A DNA stretch of 64,000 nt from Vogesella alkaliphila (GCF_014652475.1 NZ_BMYW01000001.1:186001-250000), one strand, 5' to 3'. Counted from the stretch's first letter, positions 9,170-17,820 are shown. The notes: generated from the letters alone by a model not told the origin. Numbers and translations: made by a program.

Positions 9170-11065
9170 CTAGCCACCCTGGCGGTTGCGGCGCTGTGCC
9201 TGTGCCGCCAGCCGCACCGGCGCGTTGGCGGCGCCGTACTGGTCGTAGCTGCCGAGGCGTTGCACGATCTCGAAGAAGAAGCGCTCGTCGAACGGCGCGG
9301 AGTACACGTGCAGGAATTCGCCGCCGCCGGCGTCGCGGTCGTACAGCACGTTGTGCTGCCGCAGGCGCGCGACAAAGTCGTCGTCGAGGCTGAAACGCGC
9401 CAGCAGGTCATCGTAGTAGTTGTCGGGGATGTCCAGCAGCGGCACGCCGCCCACGCGTGCCTGCACCACCGCGGCAAAGATGTCGTCGCTGGCGAAGGCG
9501 ATGTGCTGCAGGCCGGAGCCCTTGTAGGTCGACACCGAGCGCGCGATGGCGGTGTTGCGGTTTTCCGAGATGTTGAGCGGAATGCGGATGCTGTTGTTGG
9601 CGCTGCGCACCACGCGGCTCTTCATCAGGCCGTACGGGTCCGGCAGCGTCCACTCGTGCTCGGTGGCAAAGTCGAAGATGGCGCGGAAGTGCAGGATCCA
9701 GTTGTCCATCGTCTCCGCCGGCAGGCCGATGGCGAAGTGGTCCAGCGCGGTCAGGCCGAGGCCAGGCGTGGCCGTATCGCAGGCGTCGAAGTCCGACTGG
9801 TAGATGGAGTCGCCGTCAACGTTGGCCGCAACCAGATACTGCAGGCTGCCGTCCGGCGCGCGCACCGCCGGGATGTGGCGCTCGTTGGGGCCGACGCGGC
9901 TTTCGAACGGCTTGCAGCCGTACAGCTTGGCGCGGGTCAGCGCCTGCTGCGCGTCGTCGGTGCGGAACGCCGCGGCGCACAGCGACGGGCCGTGCGACAC
10001 GTAGAAGGCGTGGGCGAAGGAATCCGGCTCGGCGTTGAGGATCAGGTTGATGTCGCCCTGCTGGTACAGCGTGACGTCCTTGGACTTGTGCTGTCCGGCG
10101 CGGGAAAAGCCGAACTGTTGCAGCAGCTTGCCCAGCCGCGCGCCGGAGTCGTCGTCGACCGCGAACTCCAGGAATTCCACGCCCTGGTAGTCGGCGGCCG
10201 GCGGCGGCGAGAACAGGCTGTCGGCCACGCTGCCGGCGCCCTCGGCGCGCAGGGTACGGGCGGTGACTTCTTCCAGATAGCGCAGCGAGCGCAGGCCGTC
10301 GATGGCGGTCAGCCGCGTCGGCGCGGCGCGGAAGCCGTCGTTGAACACCTCCAGCGACAGCGGGCCGCGGTAGCCGCTGGCGATGATGGGCGCGAGGAAG
10401 GCGCCCAGCTCGAAATCGCCCTGGCCGGGGAAGCTGCGGAAGTGGCGGCTCCACTCCATCACGTCCATGTTTAGCAGCGGCGCGTCGGCCAGCTGCACGA
10501 ACACGATCTTGTCGCCGGGGATCTGCGACAGCAGCGACAGGTCGTCCCGGATCGCCAGGGTGTGGAAGCTGTCGAGGATGATGCCGAGGTTGGGGTGGTC
10601 GGCCTGCTGCACCAGGCGCCAGGCGTGCCGGTAGGAGTGGACGTGGCGGCCCCAGGCCAGCGCCTCGTAGCCGACCAGGATGTCGCGGCGCGCGGCGCGC
10701 TCGGCCAGCTGGCGCAGGTCGTCGGCAATCAGCGCGTCGTCCTGGCTGGTGTCCTGCGCCACGCTGCTGCATACCAGGATGCGGTCGGTGCCCAGCTCCT
10801 GCATCAGGTCGAACTTGCGTTCGGCGCGGTCGAGGTTGCGCGCCAGCCGCTCGCGCGGGCCGCCCTCGAAATCGCGGAACGGCTGGAACAGCATGATTTC
10901 CAGTCCCAGGTCGGCGCACATGCGGCGCACGGTGGCCGGGGTGCCGTCGAAGTAGAGCAGGTCGTTTTCAAAGATCTCGACGCCGTCAAAACCGGCTGCC
11001 GCGATCGCCTCCAGCTTCTCCGGCAGCGTGCCGCTCAGGGACACGGTTGCAATGGAATGCTTCAT
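9170..11065 (-). CDS. quiC: 3-dehydroshikimate dehydratase fused to an HPPD-like domain (QuiC type)
   Basis: 631 residues in two parts. Residues 1 to about 270 form a sugar-phosphate-isomerase/AP-endonuclease-2-type TIM barrel (GFDGVEIFENDLLYF, GYEALAWGRHVHSY, LDSFHTLA, SLEVFND) with metal ligands of 3-dehydroshikimate dehydratases. From about 300 to the end lies a vicinal-oxygen-chelate region resembling 4-hydroxyphenylpyruvate dioxygenase (LTALDHFAIGL, GSGLQHIAFASDDIF). The two-domain form is known from Pseudomonas-type QuiC. It dehydrates 3-dehydroshikimate to protocatechuate. It is a single-gene unit with its own operator-containing promoter and terminator. Confidence 0.9.
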   Translation of the reverse strand: MKHSIATVSLSGTLPEKLEAIAAAGFDGVEIFENDLLYFDGTPATVRRMCADLGLEIMLFQPFRDFEGGPRERLARNLDRAERKFDLMQELGTDRILVCSSVAQDTSQDDALIADDLRQLAERAARRDILVGYEALAWGRHVHSYRHAWRLVQQADHPNLGIILDSFHTLAIRDDLSLLSQIPGDKIVFVQLADAPLLNMDVMEWSRHFRSFPGQGDFELGAFLAPIIASGYRGPLSLEVFNDGFRAAPTRLTAIDGLRSLRYLEEVTARTLRAEGAGSVADSLFSPPPAADYQGVEFLEFAVDDDSGARLGKLLQQFGFSRAGQHKSKDVTLYQQGDINLILNAEPDSFAHAFYVSHGPSLCAAAFRTDDAQQALTRAKLYGCKPFESRVGPNERHIPAVRAPDGSLQYLVAANVDGDSIYQSDFDACDTATPGLGLTALDHFAIGLPAETMDNWILHFRAIFDFATEHEWTLPDPYGLMKSRVVRSANNSIRIPLNISENRNTAIARSVSTYKGSGLQHIAFASDDIFAAVVQARVGGVPLLDIPDNYYDDLLARFSLDDDFVARLRQHNVLYDRDAGGGEFLHVYSAPFDERFFFEIVQRLGSYDQYGAANAPVRLAAQAQRRNRQGG

Positions 11066-11099
11066 GCCATCCTCCGTTATTGGGTGTGTATTTTCGCAT

Positions 11100-11119
11100 T
11101 ATGTACCAATTGGTACATA
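11100..11119 (-). promoter_or_regulatory. Perfect 20-bp palindromic operator in the quiC promoter
   Basis: TATGTACCAATTGGTACATA reads the same on both strands. On the minus strand it fills the spacer between TCGACA (-35-like) and CATAAT (-10-like, 16-bp spacing), a position suited to repression. It shares TGTACC/GGTACA half sites with 8952-8969. Confidence 0.75.
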
Positions 11120-11216
11120 TGTCGAGAATTCTTGCCTGCGCGGCGTGATTCGCACGGATGGCTGCGACAAATTGGCGACACTGCGGTACCGGCTGAGTGT
11201 CCGCCGCTGTCCTGCC

Positions 11217-11234
11217 GCGGCCAACGTTGGCCGC
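11217..11234. repeat. Palindromic pair of the GTTGGCCGCA repeat
   Basis: GCGGCCAACGTTGGCCGC is a perfect 18-bp palindrome formed by two back-to-back copies; the right one is exact (11226-11235), the left lacks the terminal T. It lies in the quiC/pchC intergenic region. Confidence 0.85.
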
Positions 11235-11634
11235 AGGCTGCAACAGGGCGGGGACGGGGAGGGAAACCGTGGCCGCGTTTGACTGCTACTTTTCGATGGG
11301 GGTGGCCACCGGCGGCGCGGGCGGGGAGAGGACGCTCAATGCCATCGTGAAAAATCGTTTTTTATGTCAGTGACTTAGCGCGGTTTCACATTTTTGTAAT
11401 GCGAAAACTACATTTCCCAAAAAAGTGCCATAAATACCCAAAAAACGATATTGAGGGGCCGCGGCATCGACTATAGAGTTTTGGCACCACTACCAGATCG
11501 GTGTTGCAACAACCTTGCATCAGGTCAAAAAAACAGCGTCTGGTGGGCAGGCGGTTTCACCCCGTCATCAGCAGGCCATAACAGTTTCGCCGCGACGGCG
11601 GACGGGTGAAGTGCGGACACACACAAGGAGAAAA

Positions 11635-11961
11635 ATGGTGAGTAACGGGAACAGGATAGGCACGCGGACGGTGCCGGGCGTGCTGCTGGCTGGCTTGCTG
11701 GCGGTGACGGCGATGAGCGCCGGCGCCGAAGGCACGGCCGAGATCTCCAGGGGCCAGCAGTACTACGAAAAAATCTGCGCCAAGTGCCACGAGACCGGTA
11801 TCGGTCCGGTACTGCTCGGCCGCGGCCTGCCGGAGGTGATCTTCACCACCATCCCGCGCAGCGGCCTGCGCGCGATGCCGGCCTTCCGCGTGTCGGACAT
11901 CGACGACGCCACCTTGCAGAGTCTGGCGAAATACCTCGCCAACTCCAAGCCCAAACCGTAA
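11635..11961 (+). CDS. pchC: p-Cresol methylhydroxylase cytochrome c subunit
   Basis: 108 residues starting at the ATG behind AAGGAG. A Sec signal peptide covers about 1-31. The haem motif CAKCH is at 48-52 and a likely axial Met is in RAMPAF (Met81). Size and position next to the flavoprotein gene match the cytochrome subunit of p-cresol methylhydroxylase and related 4-alkylphenol/eugenol hydroxylases. It takes electrons from PchF in the periplasm. First gene of the pch operon. Confidence 0.88.
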   Translation: MVSNGNRIGTRTVPGVLLAGLLAVTAMSAGAEGTAEISRGQQYYEKICAKCHETGIGPVLLGRGLPEVIFTTIPRSGLRAMPAFRVSDIDDATLQSLAKYLANSKPKP

Positions 11962-11976
11962 GCGGGAGGAGCTGGC

Positions 11977-12495
11977 ATGACTACCGATCGTCGCACTTTG
12001 CTCAAGGGCCTGGCCGCCGTCGGCCTCGCCTTCACCGGCGGCTCGCTGGCGCAGGCCGCCAGCGCGCTGCCCGCCGGCAAGACCCTGGCCGCCAATGCCA
12101 CGCTGTCGCTGACCGCCGTGGTATCCGGCAGCGCACTGGATCACCAGTTTCTGGCCGGTGTCAGTACCGCCGCGCGGCAGCATGGCATGCAGCAGCAGCC
12201 GGCACTGCAGCTGAACGGGCCGGACGGCAGCTTGCTGAACCACATTCACACGCTGGCACAGGACGCGCAGCCGGCGATGCTGGTCGGGCTGGTGGATGAC
12301 GCCACCGCCGCCGTGTTGCTGGACCTGGTGCGCTCGTCCGGCGGCCGCGTGCTGTCCGAACAGCACCAGCGCCTGGGTGGCGATGCCGCCCAGCTGGCCG
12401 CGCTGGGGCAGGCCCTGGTGGCCAGCCCGGAGCACGTGCTGCCGGCATCCCATCCGCAGGGCAGCCCCTGCGTTTCCTTCTGCTGCGTGATCTGA
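11977..12495 (+). CDS. pchX: Tat-signal protein of the p-cresol cluster (PchX-like), function unknown
   Basis: 172 residues with a twin-arginine signal: TTDRRTLLKG at 2-11, then a hydrophobic stretch and an AQAAS cleavage region. The mature protein has no catalytic motif I recognise; it ends in a cysteine-containing tail (CVSFCCVI). A small gene of unknown role, pchX, sits between pchC and pchF in the Pseudomonas pchACXF operon, the same place as here. PchF has no signal peptide of its own, so a role in export or assembly of the flavoprotein is a reasonable inference, not shown. Confidence 0.65.
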   Translation: MTTDRRTLLKGLAAVGLAFTGGSLAQAASALPAGKTLAANATLSLTAVVSGSALDHQFLAGVSTAARQHGMQQQPALQLNGPDGSLLNHIHTLAQDAQPAMLVGLVDDATAAVLLDLVRSSGGRVLSEQHQRLGGDAAQLAALGQALVASPEHVLPASHPQGSPCVSFCCVI

Positions 12496-12508
12496 ACGGA
12501 GTTATCTC

Positions 12509-14059
12509 ATGGCTAGTAAATATCTTGCCCTGCCCAAGGGCGTCAGCGAGGCCCGTTTCGACGCGGCCATCAAGAAGTTCACCGCCGCACTGGGCAAGGA
12601 AAACGTGCTGACTTCCGGCGAACACCTGCAGCCGTACACCAAGGTGATGATGGCGGTGGAAACCGAAAAGCACGTGCCGTCCGCCATCGTGATGGCCACC
12701 ACCGTGGAGCAGGTGCAGGCGGTGGTGAAGATCTGCAACGAGTACAAGATCCCGGTGTGGACCATCTCCACCGGCCGCAATTTCGGCTACGGCTCGGCGG
12801 CGCCGGTGGAGCGCGGCCAGATCGTGCTCGACCTGCGCAAGATGAACAAGATCATCCACATCGACCCGGAGCTGTGCACTGCACTGGTGGAGCCGGGCGT
12901 GACCTACCAGCAGCTGTACGACTACATCGAAGACAACAAGCTGCCGCTGATGCTGTCGTTCTCGGCGCCGTCGGCCATCGCCGGCCCGGTCGGCAACACC
13001 ATGGACCGCGGCGTCGGCTACACCCCGTACGGCGAGCACTTCCTGATGCAATGCGGCATGGAAGTGGTGCTGGCCAACGGCGACGTGTACCGCACCGGCA
13101 TGGGCGGCGTGAAGGGGGACAAGGCGTGGCAGGTGTTCAAGTGGGGTTACGGCCCGACGCTGGACGGCATGTTCACCCAGTCCAACTACGGCATCTGCAC
13201 CAAGATGGGCTTCTGGCTGATGCCGAAGCCGCCGGTGTTCAAGCCGTTCGAGATCAAGTTCGACAACGAGGCCGACATTAGCGAGATCGTGGAGATGCTG
13301 CGCCCGCTGCGTATCGCCAACATCATCCCCAACGCGGTGGTGATCGCCGGCACGCTGTGGGAGGCCGCCACCTGCAACACCCGTCGTTCCGATTACATCA
13401 CCACCCCCGGCCACACCCCGGACCACATCGTCAAGCAGATCCAGAAGGACAAGCACCTCGGCGCCTGGAACGTGTACGCCGCGCTGTACGGCTCGCCGGA
13501 GCAGGTGGAGGTGAACTGGAAGATCGTCACCGAGACCATCAGGAAGGCCGGCAAGGGCCGCATCGTGACCCAGGAAGAGGCCGGTGACACCCAGCCGTTC
13601 AAGTACCGCGCGCAGCTGATGTCCGGCGTGCCCAACCTGCAGGAATTCGGCCTCTACAACTGGCGCGGCGGCGGCGGCTCGATGTGGTTCGCCCCGGTCA
13701 GCCAGGCGCGCGGCAGCGAGTGCGACAAGCAGGTGAAGCTGGCCAAGACCATCCTCAACAAGCACGGCCTCGACTACGTCGGCGAATTCATCGTCGGCTG
13801 GCGCGACATGCACCACGTGATCGACGTGCTGTTCGACCGCAGCAGCGAAGAGGAAACCAAGCGCGCCAATGCCTGCTTTGCCGAGCTGCTGGACGAGTTC
13901 GAGAAGGAAGGCTACGCCGTGTACCGCGTCAACACCGCGTTCCAGGAACGGGTGGCCAACAGCTACGGCCCGGTGAAGCGCAAGCTGGAAAAAACCATCA
14001 AGCGCGCGCTGGACCCGAACGGCATTCTGGCACCGGGCAAGTCCGGCATCCGCATCTAA
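12509..14059 (+). CDS. pchF: p-Cresol methylhydroxylase flavoprotein subunit (VAO/PCMH family)
   Basis: 516-residue FAD enzyme of the vanillyl-alcohol oxidase/PCMH family. The FAD-binding region spans about 55-230 (ATTVEQVQAVVKICNEYKIPVWTIS, SAPSAIAGPVGNTMDRG). Tyr383 in EFGLYNWRGGGG matches, in context and within one residue in position, the Tyr384 that binds FAD covalently in P. putida PchF as I recall it. It hydroxylates the methyl group of p-cresol (or the side chain of 4-alkylphenols/eugenol) to alcohol and aldehyde. There is no N-terminal signal peptide, although the known enzyme is periplasmic. Confidence 0.92.
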   Translation: MASKYLALPKGVSEARFDAAIKKFTAALGKENVLTSGEHLQPYTKVMMAVETEKHVPSAIVMATTVEQVQAVVKICNEYKIPVWTISTGRNFGYGSAAPVERGQIVLDLRKMNKIIHIDPELCTALVEPGVTYQQLYDYIEDNKLPLMLSFSAPSAIAGPVGNTMDRGVGYTPYGEHFLMQCGMEVVLANGDVYRTGMGGVKGDKAWQVFKWGYGPTLDGMFTQSNYGICTKMGFWLMPKPPVFKPFEIKFDNEADISEIVEMLRPLRIANIIPNAVVIAGTLWEAATCNTRRSDYITTPGHTPDHIVKQIQKDKHLGAWNVYAALYGSPEQVEVNWKIVTETIRKAGKGRIVTQEEAGDTQPFKYRAQLMSGVPNLQEFGLYNWRGGGGSMWFAPVSQARGSECDKQVKLAKTILNKHGLDYVGEFIVGWRDMHHVIDVLFDRSSEEETKRANACFAELLDEFEKEGYAVYRVNTAFQERVANSYGPVKRKLEKTIKRALDPNGILAPGKSGIRI

Positions 14060-14074
14060 GGCAGGAAACAAGCG

Positions 14075-15547
14075 ATGACAACGAAACAAGCATACGACGG
14101 CTTCGAACTGCAGCCGATCGCCGGCCAGTGGCGCCGCGGCAGTTCCAGCCAGCAGCTGACCAATAGCAACCCGTACTCCGGCGACACCCTGCTGCAGCTG
14201 CAGCTGGCCAGCCGCGACGACGTGGACGCGGCCTACGCCGCCGCCGCCGCCGCGCAGCAGGCGTGGGCGGCCCGCCTGCCGGAAGAGCGCGCCGCGGTGC
14301 TGCACCGCGCGGTGGAGATCATGCTGGCGCGCGCCGAGGAGATCCAGGACTGGATCGTGCGCGAATCCGGCAGCTCGCGGCTGAAGGCCATCATCGAATG
14401 GGACAGCGCGCGCCGCATCACCCAGGAGTCCGCTACCTTCTGCAACCGCGTCGAGGGGCGCATCCTGGCCTCGGCCATCCCGAATCAGGAAAGCCGCGTC
14501 TACCGTGCGCCGCTGGGCGTGGTCGGCGTGATCAGTCCGTGGAACTTCCCCTACCACCTGACCGCGCGCTCCATCGCCCCGGCACTGGCGCTGGGCAACG
14601 CTGTGGTGGTGAAGCCGGCCAGCGATACCCCAGTGACCGGTGGCCTGCTGCTGGCCAAGATCTACGAGGAAGCCGGCCTGCCGGCCGGGCTGTTCAGCGT
14701 GGTGGCCGGTGCCGGCAGCGAGATCGGCGATCACTTCGTCGCCCATCCGGTGCCGAGCCTGATCTCGTTCACCGGCTCCACCGAGGTGGGCCGCAACGTT
14801 GGCCGCATCGCCACCGGCGGGCAGCACATCAAGCGCGTGGCGCTGGAGCTGGGCGGCAACGCCCCGCTGGTGGTGCTGGACGACGCCGACATCGAGCAGG
14901 CGGCGCAGGCGGCGGTAGTCGGCCGCTTCCTGCACCAGGGCCAGATCTGCATGAGCACCAACCGCGTGATCGTCGACGCCAGGGTGCACGACCAGTTCGT
15001 TGCCGCGCTGAAGGCGCGCGTCGAAAAGCTACCGTACGGCGACCCGGCCGATGCGGCCAACATCGTCGGCCCGCTGATCAACGGCAAGCAGCTGGACGGC
15101 GTGCTGACCAAGATCGAACAGGCGAAAAAGGATGGCGCCACGCTGCTGGTCGGCGGCGCGCCGCAGGGCAATGTGCTGCCGCCGCACCTGTTCGTGGACG
15201 TCGACCCCAGCTGGTCCATCGCCGTGGACGAGACCTTCGGCCCGGTGCTGCCGGTGATCAAGGCCCGCGACGAGGCGCACGCGCTGGAACTGGCCAATGC
15301 CAGCGAGTACGGCCTGTCTGCCGCGGTGTTCACCCGCGACTACGCCCGCGGCCTGCACTTTGCCCGCGGCATCCGCAGCGGCATGTGCCACATCAACGAC
15401 ATCACCGTCGACGACCAGACCAACGCGCCGTTCGGCGGCGAGAAGAACTCCGGTCTCGGCCGCTTCAACGGCGAGTGGGCGATCGAGGAGTTCACCCGCG
15501 CGCAGTGGGTGACGCTGCAGTTCCAGCCGCGCCCGTACCCGTTCTGA
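14075..15547 (+). CDS. pchA: Aromatic aldehyde dehydrogenase (PchA-like)
   Basis: 490 residues with all NAD(P)+-aldehyde dehydrogenase landmarks: [40 protein letters not shown] (general base Glu258) and QGQICMS (nucleophile Cys292). It follows pchF by 15 bp, so it should oxidise the aldehyde product, 4-hydroxybenzaldehyde, to 4-hydroxybenzoate; vanillin is an alternative substrate. In Pseudomonas the aldehyde dehydrogenase gene precedes pchC, whereas here it follows pchF. One GTTGGCCGCA copy (14798) is inside. Confidence 0.85.
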   Translation: MTTKQAYDGFELQPIAGQWRRGSSSQQLTNSNPYSGDTLLQLQLASRDDVDAAYAAAAAAQQAWAARLPEERAAVLHRAVEIMLARAEEIQDWIVRESGSSRLKAIIEWDSARRITQESATFCNRVEGRILASAIPNQESRVYRAPLGVVGVISPWNFPYHLTARSIAPALALGNAVVVKPASDTPVTGGLLLAKIYEEAGLPAGLFSVVAGAGSEIGDHFVAHPVPSLISFTGSTEVGRNVGRIATGGQHIKRVALELGGNAPLVVLDDADIEQAAQAAVVGRFLHQGQICMSTNRVIVDARVHDQFVAALKARVEKLPYGDPADAANIVGPLINGKQLDGVLTKIEQAKKDGATLLVGGAPQGNVLPPHLFVDVDPSWSIAVDETFGPVLPVIKARDEAHALELANASEYGLSAAVFTRDYARGLHFARGIRSGMCHINDITVDDQTNAPFGGEKNSGLGRFNGEWAIEEFTRAQWVTLQFQPRPYPF

Positions 15548-15605
15548 TCCTTTTCATCTTGCCGTACGCCGGCGGCCTGGCCGCCGGTGCATCAAGGAGC
15601 AAACC

Positions 15606-15914
15606 ATGCAATCACGCCGCAGTTTCCTGATCAACAGCTTGGGGGTCGTGTCCGCGCTGGCCGTGGCCCGCAGCGCGCTGGCCGCCGCCCCGAAAGTGGA
15701 CGCCAAAGACCCGACCGCAGTGGCACTGGGCTACGTCGCCGACGCCAGCAAGGTCGACAAGGCCAAGCAGCCGAAATACGCCGCCGGCCAGGCCTGCAGC
15801 AACTGCCAGTTCTACCAGGGCAAGGCCAGCGACGCCTACGCGCCCTGTCCGATGCTGGCCGGCAAGCAGGTCGCCGGCAAGGGCTGGTGCAACGTCTACG
15901 TCAAGAAGGCCTGA
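15606..15914 (+). CDS. High-potential iron-sulfur protein (HiPIP), Tat-exported
   Basis: 102 residues. SRRSFLI at 3-9 is a twin-arginine motif with cleavage near SALAAAP. The mature part carries the HiPIP four-cysteine pattern Cys64, Cys67, Cys81 and Cys95 (ACSNCQFY, APCPML, GWCNVY) that holds a [4Fe-4S] cluster. It is a periplasmic electron carrier; placed behind pchCXF-pchA it may accept electrons from the PchC cytochrome and pass them to the respiratory chain (inference). RBS AAGGAG. Confidence 0.92.
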   Translation: MQSRRSFLINSLGVVSALAVARSALAAAPKVDAKDPTAVALGYVADASKVDKAKQPKYAAGQACSNCQFYQGKASDAYAPCPMLAGKQVAGKGWCNVYVKKA

Positions 15915-15975
15915 CCGTTAATCGCCGGGCCAGGGTTGGCCGCAGGCCGGCCGTGGCGACAGCAAGGAGAGCGCA

Positions 15976-16152
15976 ATGGGTTCATTCAGCCTGTGGCACT
16001 GGTTGATCGTGCTGGCCGTGGTGCTGCTGGTGTTCGGCACCAAAAAACTGCGCCATGTCGGCGCCGACCTGGGTGGCGCGGTACGCGGCTTCAGGCAGGG
16101 CATGCAGGGCGAGGACGACGCGCCCGCAGCCGATGCCACGCCGAAAAGCTAG
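15976..16152 (+). CDS. tatA: TatA-family twin-arginine translocase subunit, small
   Basis: 58 residues starting [20 protein letters not shown]: one membrane helix (about 5-21), the FGTKKLR hinge, an amphipathic helix ([15 protein letters not shown]) and a short acidic tail. This is a complete TatA. An AAGGAG ribosome-binding site lies 5 nt upstream of the start. It sits 61 bp after the Tat-exported HiPIP gene and in the same unit as Tat-signal PchX, without tatB or tatC nearby, so it looks like a pathway-linked extra TatA that would work with the cell's main TatBC. Confidence 0.85.
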   Translation: MGSFSLWHWLIVLAVVLLVFGTKKLRHVGADLGGAVRGFRQGMQGEDDAPAADATPKS

Positions 16153-16214
16153 TTGCCGGCCGGCGCGCGCCGGCATACAAACGCAGCATCACCCATCACC
16201 CTGCGGAGAGCGCC

Positions 16215-17666
16215 ATGCTGCACGCCCAGCTGTTCATCGATAACCGGGATGTCGCCTCGTCCGACGGCGCCACCTTCGACTGTCTCAACCCGGTCAATGG
16301 CGAGGTCGCCACCGTGGCGGCGGCGGCGAGCGTGGACAGCGCGCTGGCGGCGGTGAATGCCGCCACGGTGGCGTTCGGCGCCTGGGCGGCGATGCTGCCG
16401 CAACAGCGGCGCGCGCTGCTGGACCGCGCCGCCGACCTGATCGTGGCGCGCAGTGCCGATTTCAGCGCCGCGATGACGGCGGAAACCGGCGCCACCGCGG
16501 CCTGGGGCAGCTTCAACTGCCAGCTGGCGGCGGGCATCTTCCGCGAGGCGGCGGCGCTGGTCACGCAGATCCAGGGCGAGCTGCCACCGTCCAGCCGTGC
16601 CGGCGCCATCGAGATGGTGGTGCGCCAGCCGGCGGGCGTGGTGCTGGCTTTCGCACCGTGGAATGCGCCGGTGCTGCTGGCGGCGCGGGCGGTGGCGATG
16701 CCGCTGGCCTGCGGCAACACGGTGGTGCTGAAAGGCTCCGAGCTGTGCCCGTACACCCACCGCCTGCTGGGCGAGGTGCTGGCCGAGGCCGGGCTGCCGC
16801 CGGGCGTGCTCAACGTGGTGCTGAACGCGCCGGCCGATGCGGCCAACGTGGTGGAGGCGCTGATCCGCCACCCGGCGGTGCGGCGGGTGAACTTCACCGG
16901 CTCCACCCGGGTTGGCCGCAGCATCGCCGAGATCGCCGCGCGCTACCTGAAGCGCTGCCTGCTGGAGCTGGGCGGCAAGGCGCCGCTGCTGGTGCTGGAC
17001 GACGCCGATCTGGACGAGGCGGTGAAGGCGGCGGCGTTTGGCGCCTTCTTCAACCAGGGCCAGATCTGTATGTCGACCGAGCGCATCATCGTCGATCGCA
17101 AGGTGGCGGACGCGTTCGTGCAACGCCTCGCCGACAAGGCGCTGAGCCTGAAGGCCGGGCTGCCGGACGAGCCGGGCTGTGCGCTGGGGCCGATGATCAG
17201 CGCCGGCGCCGCCGAACGCATCACGGCGCTGGTGCAGGATGCGGTCGGCAAGGGCGCCGAACTGGTGACCGGCGGCCATGCGCGCGGCAGCGTGATGACC
17301 GCCACCGTGGTCGACCATGTCACCGCGGCGATGCGGCTGTACGGCGAGGAGTCGTTCGGCCCGGTGGTGGCTGTGCTGCGCTTTGACGACGTGGAGGAGG
17401 CGATCTCGCTGGCCAACGACTCCGAGTACGGGCTGTCGGCGGCGGTGTTCGGCGGCGACGTGCTGCGCGCGCTGGAGGTCGCCCGCCGCATCGAGTCCGG
17501 CATCTGCCACATCAACGGCCCGACGGTGCTGGACCAGGCGCAGATCCCGTTTGGCGGGGTGAAGGATAGCGGTTACGGCCGTTTTGGCGGTCGCGCCGCG
17601 ATCGATGAATTTACCGAGTTGCGCTGGATCAGCATCCAGCGCGGCGCACAGCAGTACCCGATCTAA
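16215..17666 (+). CDS. Aldehyde dehydrogenase, vanillin/salicylaldehyde dehydrogenase-like
   Basis: 483 residues from the ATG at 16215 (MLHAQLFIDNRD). Landmarks: APWNAPVLL, VVLKGSELCP, FTGSTRVGRSIA, ELGGKAPL (Glu251) and QGQICMS (Cys285). The KGSE-type loop and overall layout resemble Vdh/NahF-type benzaldehyde dehydrogenases more than the PchA-like gene upstream. Two distinct aromatic aldehyde dehydrogenases in one cluster suggest a range of 4-alkylphenol or vanillyl substrates. The stop codon touches the start of repeat copy 2. Confidence 0.85.
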   Translation: MLHAQLFIDNRDVASSDGATFDCLNPVNGEVATVAAAASVDSALAAVNAATVAFGAWAAMLPQQRRALLDRAADLIVARSADFSAAMTAETGATAAWGSFNCQLAAGIFREAAALVTQIQGELPPSSRAGAIEMVVRQPAGVVLAFAPWNAPVLLAARAVAMPLACGNTVVLKGSELCPYTHRLLGEVLAEAGLPPGVLNVVLNAPADAANVVEALIRHPAVRRVNFTGSTRVGRSIAEIAARYLKRCLLELGGKAPLLVLDDADLDEAVKAAAFGAFFNQGQICMSTERIIVDRKVADAFVQRLADKALSLKAGLPDEPGCALGPMISAGAAERITALVQDAVGKGAELVTGGHARGSVMTATVVDHVTAAMRLYGEESFGPVVAVLRFDDVEEAISLANDSEYGLSAAVFGGDVLRALEVARRIESGICHINGPTVLDQAQIPFGGVKDSGYGRFGGRAAIDEFTELRWISIQRGAQQYPI

Positions 17667-17820
17667 GAAGCTGTTTTACGATCTCGCGCGCTCACGCGAG
17701 ACAAGACAACAACGGCTGAGGAAGCGACGTTTAACTGGATATGAACAAGCATGCCGAAGGCGCTTTTAACGCCGTATCGCCCCATTGGGATCAGTCGCAG
17801 CAGATCGTAAACAGGTTCTA
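17666..17820. repeat. MITE/REP-like repeat, copy 2, with terminal inverted repeats
   Basis: About 155 bp from AGAAGCTGTTTTACGATC to GATCGTAAACAGGTTCT, with ends that are imperfect inverted repeats. Interior blocks match copy 1 at 3280-3423 (AACGGCTGAGGAAGCG, CCGAAGGCG, CGCAGCAGA). The left end begins on the last base of the aldehyde dehydrogenase stop codon. Confidence 0.75.

Larger units (their letters stand above)
11066..11634. other. Divergent intergenic region between quiC and the pch cluster
   Basis: 569 bp without a gene. In order: quiC promoter/operator (11100-11119), an 18-bp palindrome made of two GCGGCCAAC-type repeats (11217-11234), then an AT-rich block (11341-11450) with an inverted pair ATCGTTTTTT (11354-11363) and AAAAAACGAT (11440-11449). 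A weak plus-strand -10 candidate TATAGA (11472-11477) follows, then the AAGGAG ribosome-binding site of pchC. Confidence 0.6.
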
